From contig JAJEDJ010000045.1 of assembly GCA_022821545.1 (NCBI GenBank), positions 56,192-120,191 of the forward strand: 64,000 bases of DNA, in the 5' to 3' direction. Origin of the DNA: Caldilineaceae bacterium (lineage in GTDB: Bacteria; Chloroflexota; Anaerolineae; Caldilineales; Caldilineaceae). The notes below the pieces were generated by a model that was given only the letters and a program-made list of their open reading frames with translations, was not told the origin of the DNA and did not search any database. Below, one piece after another: positions 58,038-64,000 of this stretch (its first letter is position 1; the number at the start of each line of letters is the position of its first letter). The position numbers and the translations under genes are program-made.

Positions 58038-59033
58038 TCAGTTTTCGAATCGTATGCGCGGGTCAAGCCAAGCCAGGGCGAGGTCCGCGAGGAAGTTGCC
58101 GATAACGAGGGCCAGCGTCAGGACGACCAGAATACTGCAGGCGAGGTAAACGTCTTCGCCGAGCAAGGCATCGAGCAGCAGAGGGCCGATCAGGGGGAGC
58201 GTCAGAACGATGGCGACGATGGTCGAGCCGCTGATGATTTGCGGGAAGCGCAGGCCGATGCTGGAAATGATGGGATTGATGGCGACGCGCAGAGCGTGGC
58301 GAAAGTAGACTTTGGCGCCGGACAGCCCTTTCATGCGGGCCGTGTCGATGTATGGCTCGCCAAGGGTGTCGAGCATGCGGGCGCGCATGACGCGGATCGT
58401 GCCGGCGGTGTCGCCCAGCCCGACGATAAACAGAATGATCCAGACATGCTTGAGCATATCCACGAACTTGGCCCAAGACCATTCAGCCGTCACATATTCG
58501 GGGGAGAAGAGGCCGGCAACGGTGGTCGCGCCGAGCAAGGTGACCGACAGCAGCAGAAAGACGAGCGCCGTAATGAAGCTGGGCACGGAGACCCCCAATA
58601 GCGCGAGGAAAGTGAAGGAGTGGTCCCAGGCCGAGTACTGTTTGATGGCGGAGAGCATGCCTATGGGGACGGCCACCACGAACATGAAGATAAGGGTGGC
58701 AATGCTGATCCAGATTGTCAGGCTGAGGCGCTCTCCCATGAGTTCGCTGGCGGGGCGGTTGTGCTGCATCGAATATCCCATGTCGCCCTTCATCAGGGAC
58801 CACGCCCATTTGCCAAAGCGGATGAACCAGTTCTCGCCAAGGCCGTAGCGCGCCCGGTACATTTCGACGGTCGAGTCGATGACCTTGGGGTCGACGTTTT
58901 GCTCAGTGAGCTGCTCGCGCAGGGTGGTGAGGAAGTCGCCGGGCGGGAGTTCCACGATGATGAAGCTGACCAGCATGACCACGACCATGACAATGATCAT
59001 CTGGATGAAGCGCTGCAAGATGTAGGTTTTCAC
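58038..59033 (-). CDS. Peptide/oligosaccharide ABC transporter permease (OppB-like)
   Basis: The 331-residue permease has an N-terminal span (ILQRFIQMIIVMVVVMLVSFIIV), the characteristic RYGLGENWFIRFGKW... GDMGYSMQHNRP region, and six spans in total. The EAA-like loop reads YIDTARMKGLSGAKVYFRHALRVAINP. GTG 59033 is preferred because the conserved OppB N-terminus (VKTYILQR) starts there; a TTG at 59120 would add 29 poorly conserved residues. It is 12 bases from oppC. Confidence 0.9.
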   Translation of the reverse strand: MKTYILQRFIQMIIVMVVVMLVSFIIVELPPGDFLTTLREQLTEQNVDPKVIDSTVEMYRARYGLGENWFIRFGKWAWSLMKGDMGYSMQHNRPASELMGERLSLTIWISIATLIFMFVVAVPIGMLSAIKQYSAWDHSFTFLALLGVSVPSFITALVFLLLSVTLLGATTVAGLFSPEYVTAEWSWAKFVDMLKHVWIILFIVGLGDTAGTIRVMRARMLDTLGEPYIDTARMKGLSGAKVYFRHALRVAINPIISSIGLRFPQIISGSTIVAIVLTLPLIGPLLLDALLGEDVYLACSILVVLTLALVIGNFLADLALAWLDPRIRFEN

Positions 59034-59226
59034 GGAATTCCAAAGGAGTACGGCCTGTGACCGGCGGAACGACGCGGCCGGGCAAGAAAGAGCCTTCCAC
59101 AGATCGCCGGACTTGTCCAACAGTTGAAGATCTGTGAAAGGCTCCGCATTCTAGATCAGGCAATGTCTTTCGAAAGGCGGCCAGCGAAATGCCCGCAGCG
59201 AAATGCCCGCAAGTGAGCGGCAACCG

Positions 59227-61218
59227 CTATTCGGTCCAGAACCAGGAACGCGGCCAGAACTCCTCGTCACCCGCGCCGAGTTTCCAGGGAATCTCCTCTT
59301 CCCTGCCCCAGATGCCGCGCAGCTTTTTGTTGGCGACCAGAACGTGAGGCACGGTCTGAACCATGCCGATAAACCAGCAGGTATCGGCCATCCAGACGCG
59401 GCGTTCGTGGATCAGCTCTTCGCGTTCTTCCTCGCTGATGACGCTGAGGATTTTGTCACCCAGTTCGAGGAAGTACTTGAGGTCGTCGGGCGGTTCAACG
59501 CCCTGGACTTCGTCAGCAGGCAGATCCCTTGTCACCCACCAGCGATAGGAGGGGGCGCCCCAGCGCAGCCCCGTGCTGTGCTTGAGGTCGAACATGACGT
59601 CGCCGCCAATGCTGGAACGAACATAGGCGTGCGAGATTCCCTCTCTCCACTCGGCGATCATGTCGCCGGGCGACGCAACGGTGACGACGGTACGCAGCCC
59701 GATTGCGTTCCAGCCCTCCGCGGCGATCTCCGCGGATTCCTGTGCGCCGGGATGCCAGCCGGGGGCGGAGCCGAGAATGAAGGTCATGGTTTCGCCGTTT
59801 TCGTAGGTGCGGAAGCCTTCGTCGTCTCTCTCCGTAATGCCGAGGTCGTCCAGCATCTGCGATGCAGCTTCGGGATTGTAGTCGACCCACTTGCCATCGA
59901 TCTCGGGGTCGAAGACACCCGGGAGGCTGAAGCCGTGGCCGATCTTGCCGAGGCCGAAGTAGGCGGTCTCGTTGATGGTGGCGCGATCGATTGCGATAGA
60001 GAGGGCGCGGCGGAAGTCGGCCTGCTTGAGGAGGGCGTCCATGTTTTCATCATCGGCGTGTGCGCTGAAGTAGATGCCCTGCTGTGCGCCTTCTGGCTTG
60101 ATGGTGTAGATGAAATCGAGGGTGTCGCCGGCCTGTTCGTTAAGGAAAGGCACGTCGGTAACAGAGCCGAGACGGCGCTCCCAGTGGGTCTCCCCCGCGA
60201 CCAGCTTGAGCAAGATGACATCCTTGTCGCGTGAGCCAAGCAGAAGGTTCTCCATCACTTCGACGTAGGGCATCTGCTGCCCCCAGCGGTCGACGCAGTG
60301 GAAGTAGTGGTTACGGTCGAGGCGGGCGATCTGCCCCTCAGCGTATTCGAACGGCTTCCAGCCCCAGAGAACCGGGCGCTCGGGGTCCTGAATCGTCATC
60401 TGGAAGGGCAGCCGGTCCTGCACCTCCTTCTGGAACTGCTCCTTGGGATCGTCGTACTTGTCCATGCGGTTGTAGTCGGGATGGTACTTCTGCACGTAGT
60501 GCGGCGCCGACTGGCTCCACAGACCGGCTTCGCCGCCGGCAACGCCGCGGCTCAGTTCGAGGAAGAGCGAGTTTGGATTCGCGAACTCAAAGCGGACGGT
60601 GAAGTCGTCCACGGCCACGATTCTGTCGGTCGTGGTCTCCATGCCTGCCCAACCCATCGGCGCATCGAGATACTCCGAGTGGATGACGTTGTCGTAATAC
60701 CACTGCATATCGTGGGCCGTGAGGGGCGTGCCGTCGGACCATTTGTGGCCTTCGCGCAGGTGGAAAGTGAAGCTGGTGGCGTCGTCTGAGACCTCCCAGC
60801 TCTCGGCCATGTCGGCAACGAAAGTGCGGGTGTCGTCAGCCGTGTAGCGGGCCAATCCGAAGGTGGCGAGGCCGTTGATGCCGCCCGCATTGCCGATGCG
60901 GACGGTGCCGCCGTACCGGCCCTGCTCCTTCTCCATGGCGACGACATCGTAGTCCGTCCACACGAGCGGATTCGCGGGCAACCGCTCATCGACGGGCGGC
61001 AGCTCACCGGCACTAACCAGTTCGGCGCTGGTGGGGCTCTCCGAGTATTGACCTGAAGTAGCGGCCGGCAGCTCTGATGCCGTTTCGGTCTCTGCCTGGG
61101 CTTGCGCCGGTTCTTCGGCGGGCGCTGCGGGCGCGCCACAGGCGACCAGCGCGCTTCCGAGGACGGTCATGCTGGACACGCGAATGAATTGGCGTCGAGT
61201 GATCACATGCTTCTTCAT
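59227..61218 (-). CDS. Family 5 ABC transporter substrate-binding protein, Tat-type lipoprotein
   Basis: The 663-residue binding protein begins MKKHVITRRQFIRVSSM, a twin-arginine motif (T-R-R-Q-F-I-R), and the hydrophobic stretch ends in the lipobox ALVAC. It is therefore probably exported folded through Tat and then lipidated. The rest is the large three-domain family 5 fold (SWEVSDDATSFTFHLREGHKWSDGTPLTAHDM, KQADFRRALSIAIDRATINE). GGGAGCG precedes ATG 61218. It is the first gene of the operon. Family 5 proteins bind peptides, nickel or oligosaccharides, and the downstream sugar-type oxidoreductases hint at a carbohydrate. Confidence 0.92.
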   Translation of the reverse strand: MKKHVITRRQFIRVSSMTVLGSALVACGAPAAPAEEPAQAQAETETASELPAATSGQYSESPTSAELVSAGELPPVDERLPANPLVWTDYDVVAMEKEQGRYGGTVRIGNAGGINGLATFGLARYTADDTRTFVADMAESWEVSDDATSFTFHLREGHKWSDGTPLTAHDMQWYYDNVIHSEYLDAPMGWAGMETTTDRIVAVDDFTVRFEFANPNSLFLELSRGVAGGEAGLWSQSAPHYVQKYHPDYNRMDKYDDPKEQFQKEVQDRLPFQMTIQDPERPVLWGWKPFEYAEGQIARLDRNHYFHCVDRWGQQMPYVEVMENLLLGSRDKDVILLKLVAGETHWERRLGSVTDVPFLNEQAGDTLDFIYTIKPEGAQQGIYFSAHADDENMDALLKQADFRRALSIAIDRATINETAYFGLGKIGHGFSLPGVFDPEIDGKWVDYNPEAASQMLDDLGITERDDEGFRTYENGETMTFILGSAPGWHPGAQESAEIAAEGWNAIGLRTVVTVASPGDMIAEWREGISHAYVRSSIGGDVMFDLKHSTGLRWGAPSYRWWVTRDLPADEVQGVEPPDDLKYFLELGDKILSVISEEEREELIHERRVWMADTCWFIGMVQTVPHVLVANKKLRGIWGREEEIPWKLGAGDEEFWPRSWFWTE

Positions 61219-61387
61219 GGTTCGCTCCCTTTTTTGGTTTGGCATGAGTTACGCGCTGCGCTTGGCAAAAGGAATCAACGGGGAACCAGACCGGAGCCGA
61301 AACTTCAAATTCTAAATAAAGTATACTCGGCGAAAGGGCGCCTGACAAACAGGTTTTTTCTCTCTCTATTCGCTTGCGGAAGGCGAC

Positions 61388-61417
61388 AAAAATAGAGCTG
61401 CCGTAACCGGCAGCTCT
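61388..61417 (-). terminator. Rho-independent terminator of the metF transcript
   Basis: A perfect 10-bp stem (61394-61403 with 61408-61417) with a TAAC loop is followed, on the minus strand, by a T-rich run (TATTTTTGTC) ending near 61385. It separates metF from the ABC operon. Confidence 0.85.
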
Positions 61418-61439
61418 CAGTATTTGGGCTGAAGTCGGT

Positions 61440-62411
61440 TTATTTCCTGGTTTTCTGGCGCAGTATGCCCGCCCGCTCCACGATCTCCGGGACGGCGTCC
61501 TCCTGGCGGTAGGCCATGATATGAACGCCATGCACACCTTCGATCCGTTTTATCTCCTCGATGATCTCCACGCAGATGCGGATGCCCTCGGCCCGCTTGC
61601 CCTTGCGCGGGGTCTTCGCGAGCCGGTCCACCACCGCATCGGGGATATGCACGCCCGGCACGCGGCTGCGCATGAACTCCGCCGCGCGCTCGGAGCGCAG
61701 GGGGCCCACGCCCACCAGCAGGTAGACCTTCTCATGCAGTCCCATATCGCGCGCCCGGCGCATGAACGATTCGAAGACCGGGACGTCGTAGCAGTACTGG
61801 GTCTGAATGAACTGGGCGCCGGCCTCGATCTTTTTCGCCAGACGCAGGTGGCGAAGGTCCTGCGGCGGCACAAAGGGGTTCGCAGCCGCGCCGAGGAAAA
61901 AGCCGGGCGGCGTCGTCAATTTGCGGCCGCTCAGCAGGACGCCGCGGTCCCGCATAATTCGGGCCGTGCGCAGAAGGTGCAGGGCGTCAAAATCGAAGAC
62001 GCGACGCGCCTCCGGCTGATCGCCCGCGCTCACGTCGTCGCCCGTCAGGCAGAGGACGTTGCGCACGCCGAGCGCGGCCGCGCCCAGCAGATCGCCCTGA
62101 ATGGCGATCCGGTTGCGGTCGCGGCAACCCATTTGCAGGACCGGCTCATAACCTGCCCGCGCCATCAGCGCGCAACATGCCACACTGCTCATATGGCAGT
62201 TCGCGCCCGACCCGTCCGTCGCATTGATGGCGTCGCAGACGTCCCCCAGCTCGGCGACATTGGCGTAAACATCCTTTGGGTCGGACGAATCCGGCGCGTT
62301 CAGCTCCGCGGTCACTGCGAAATGGCCGGCCTTCAGGAGCTGCAGCAAGTGGGATTCGCCGCTCTGCAGCTCCCAGTCAGCGGCGGAAGGCGTCTGGTCT
62401 GAATTGAGCAT
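61440..62411 (-). CDS. metF: Methylenetetrahydrofolate reductase family protein (MetF)
   Basis: MetF reduces 5,10-methylene-THF to 5-methyl-THF using FAD. The 323-residue barrel has the active-site Glu in FAVTAELNAPD, the FAD/folate region ATDGSGANCHMSS, VLCLTGDD and the QTQYCYDVPVFESFM segment. ATG 62411 is used; the frame is open upstream, but translation there overlaps the metV gene and is not conserved. It is followed by a strong terminator and preceded by the MetV-like gene, so the two likely function as the MetFV form. Confidence 0.9.
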   Translation of the reverse strand: MLNSDQTPSAADWELQSGESHLLQLLKAGHFAVTAELNAPDSSDPKDVYANVAELGDVCDAINATDGSGANCHMSSVACCALMARAGYEPVLQMGCRDRNRIAIQGDLLGAAALGVRNVLCLTGDDVSAGDQPEARRVFDFDALHLLRTARIMRDRGVLLSGRKLTTPPGFFLGAAANPFVPPQDLRHLRLAKKIEAGAQFIQTQYCYDVPVFESFMRRARDMGLHEKVYLLVGVGPLRSERAAEFMRSRVPGVHIPDAVVDRLAKTPRKGKRAEGIRICVEIIEEIKRIEGVHGVHIMAYRQEDAVPEIVERAGILRQKTRK

Positions 62412-62506
62412 GGGCAGGTCCAGGAGGTGTGTTTTCCAAGTGCGGGGAATGCAATGCGAGTCCCGGTTTACGAGAGGCGCAGGGCGCTGGCCGGGGCCAG
62501 GCCGCT

Positions 62507-63019
62507 CTACTCCAGCTCGATCGCGGTCCAGCCTGAAGGCTGCTGCGCGTCGGTTCCCTCCAGCAGGTTCAGCCACGCGCTGCTGTTTTGCAGGGCGCGG
62601 TTTACAGGCGGCTGCAAGAGCTGGATCTCGCCCGCGTAGCGCCCCATTTGCGCGTCCCGCCGCCACGCCTGCACCCACACGCACGGCATCTCCGGGATCA
62701 CCTCGCAGTGCCCGTTCTGGCGCACGCCGCCGCAAGGCCCGTTGCGCAGATTTTTCGGGCAGTTCATCGGGCAGGTCATGCCTGTGCTGTGCAGAATACA
62801 CTGCCCGCACATCTGGCAGTTGAAGAGATAGCCTTTCGATATCTCTTCGCTCCAAACGAATAGGCGCTCTGTGAAGGCCGCCGGCAGAATCCGCTTCAGC
62901 AGCGGGTAGAGAAGCTGCAGGGCCGACTTTGAGCCCGCATAGACGCCTTCCAAGAGCCGCGGCCTGTTCTTCAACCACTCACTGCCGGGCATTCTCCTGG
63001 ATTCGGCAAACGATGACAC
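62507..63019 (-). CDS. metV: MTHFR C-terminal-type zinc/iron-sulfur protein (MetV-like)
   Basis: The 170-residue protein contains the Cys-rich signature of the MTHFR_C family: YLFNCQMCGQCILHSTG, then TCPMNCPKNLRNGPCGG and further Cys in HCEVIP and MPCVW. In acetogens MetV binds metal and activates MetF. GTG 63019 is chosen since GGAAAGG lies about 8 bases upstream; ATG 62992 has an AGGAG too close to it. The stop is about 95 bases before the metF start on the same strand. Confidence 0.85.
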   Translation of the reverse strand: MSSFAESRRMPGSEWLKNRPRLLEGVYAGSKSALQLLYPLLKRILPAAFTERLFVWSEEISKGYLFNCQMCGQCILHSTGMTCPMNCPKNLRNGPCGGVRQNGHCEVIPEMPCVWVQAWRRDAQMGRYAGEIQLLQPPVNRALQNSSAWLNLLEGTDAQQPSGWTAIELE

Positions 63020-63117
63020 GGGGCTACCCTTTCCTTTCGGAGTCGTGCGGCGATATTCCGATAATACCACATGACGAGCCGTTCTCTTCAGCCCTGCCGC
63101 CGCCGCTGCGCTACCGG

Positions 63118-63852
63118 CTACTGTTGTTTCTTCCAGGCCTCGTACTCGGCCTGCGCGTCTTCTCGCAGCGGATAGTACTTGCGCAGGTCTCCCCCTTCGG
63201 CCAGCCTCATGCGCGAAAACTCTTCCCATTCGGCGTGCTCGCCGGCTTTGTCCAGCAGCTGGGGAGCCAGCGCAATCGGTACGACCACCACGCCGTCGTC
63301 ATCGGCGATCACGATGTCTCCCGGCATCACCAGGGTATCGCCGCAGGCAACAGGCACGTTGACAGCAAAGGGGAAAATGGTGGTTTGCGTGTGGAAGTTG
63401 GGCGTCACGCCCCGCAGCCACAGTCCCAGGTCCAGCTCCTGCGCCTTGGGATAGTCGCGGATACAGCCGTCGATGACGACGCCGGCGCCGCCCCTGCCCT
63501 GAAAATAGGTCAGCATCATCTCGCCAAAGACGCCGCTCGCCATGTTCGCCCTGGCGTCAACGACCACCATATCGCCCGGTTGTGTATGGTAGAGGACGCG
63601 GCGGTGAAGCTGCTTTTCGGGGTCGTTGTATTCGTCTACGCTGTACTGGTCCTCGCGTTTGGGCATGAACTGGAGCGTCAGGGCAGGCCCGGCGGCGACC
63701 TTTCCCGGCGTCCAGGGTTGCGGCCCGCGAATCTGGGGATCGCTGATGCCCAGCCGGCTCAGCTCCCCGCTGGCGGTAGCGGACCCGATCTCCGCCAGCC
63801 CCTCAACCAAGGCGCGGGGCGGACGCTGAATGTCCTCTGTTGTGATCGTCAT
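63118..63852 (-). CDS. RraA-family protein (HMG/CHA aldolase-like)
   Basis: The 244-residue protein has the RraA/dimethylmenaquinone-methyltransferase-like fold. The metal/pyruvate-binding loop reads GVFGEMMLTYFQGRGGAGVVIDGCIRD, with the conserved G-x-x-x-x-x-x-x-R-D end, followed by NVPVACGDTLVMPGDIVIADDDGVVVVP. Members are either RNase E inhibitors or class II pyruvate aldolases. The conserved Arg-Asp favours the aldolase-type residues, but a specific substrate is unknown. GGAGGG precedes ATG 63852. The remaining 148 bases of the window hold no recognised gene. Confidence 0.85.
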   Translation of the reverse strand: MTITTEDIQRPPRALVEGLAEIGSATASGELSRLGISDPQIRGPQPWTPGKVAAGPALTLQFMPKREDQYSVDEYNDPEKQLHRRVLYHTQPGDMVVVDARANMASGVFGEMMLTYFQGRGGAGVVIDGCIRDYPKAQELDLGLWLRGVTPNFHTQTTIFPFAVNVPVACGDTLVMPGDIVIADDDGVVVVPIALAPQLLDKAGEHAEWEEFSRMRLAEGGDLRKYYPLREDAQAEYEAWKKQQ

Positions 63853-64000
63853 TTCTGCCCTCCGGCATTTGCGGTTGTCATTTTTTTTGCACTTGTGGCT
63901 TTTCAATTATAGCTATTTTGCGCGGAACGGCAGTTTTTAGTTTTTGGTTTTCAGTTTTTAGTGCGGGGGCGACTTAGGGGGCAGGGGTTGGATGGGTTTC

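Overview
The window is a GC-rich, gene-dense bacterial chromosome segment of about 55 protein genes with short intergenic gaps, many GTG/TTG starts and ATGA-type overlaps. Gene content and style suggest a member of the Chloroflexota, possibly Caldilineae/Anaerolineae-like. The clues are lipoprotein and Tat-lipoprotein substrate-binding proteins, family 5 and family 1 ABC importers, split histidine genes, a lone scpA, a MetF/MetV pair and a bacterial spondin-LysM protein. This assignment is an inference from gene content only. No rRNA, tRNA, CRISPR array or insertion sequence was recognised.

Layout. 1-2.7 kb: the 3' end of a CrtC/AttH-like protein, a YceI lipoprotein and a double-GNAT protein. 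2.7-5.7 kb: mdh, then on the minus strand lspA-rluD-mazG. 5.8-14.9 kb: a histidine region (hisH, hisA fused to a NUDIX domain, hisF, hisE). It is interleaved with a nitrilase-fold protein that lacks the catalytic Cys, a DUF402 protein, a divergent histidine phosphatase, a CPA1 antiporter and a RelE-like/UvrD helicase fusion. 15-24.8 kb: purine genes guaB-purA and purB-methyltransferase, separated by a heterodimeric ABC exporter. 24.8-29 kb: dtd divergent from a radical SAM DNA-repair-type gene under a consensus promoter with a Gram-positive-type SOS box, followed by a small accessory patch with a VapBC-type toxin-antitoxin pair. 29-32 kb, minus strand: hisB, a threonine-dehydratase-like enzyme, a degenerate dihydroorotate-dehydrogenase-like protein and a membrane protein. 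32.3-40.9 kb, plus strand: amidohydrolase, sugar ABC importer, sucCD and acs.

40.9-50.3 kb, minus strand: scpA and a 1277-residue cell-wall-hydrolase-like protein (GH-A-like barrel, Ig-like domain, three amidase_2 domains of which two have lost zinc ligands). Then come an AddB/UvrD-like helicase, a thioredoxin-like lipoprotein whose first CxxC cysteine is an in-frame TGA followed by a SECIS-like hairpin (a probable selenoprotein), and a spondin-LysM protein with Met/Asp repeats. 50.5-52.5 kb: an OmpR-type response regulator and its histidine kinase, with three direct repeats in the divergent promoter region. 52.6-61.2 kb, minus strand: a family 5 ABC importer with a fused OppD-OppF ATPase, followed by two oxidoreductases. 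61.4-63.9 kb, minus strand: metV, metF and an RraA-family gene.

The strongest novel signal is the probable Sec-containing thioredoxin-like lipoprotein at 47911-48663. Next are the SOS-box/leaderless promoter at 26011-26048, the HisA-NUDIX fusion and the 1277-residue multi-amidase protein.
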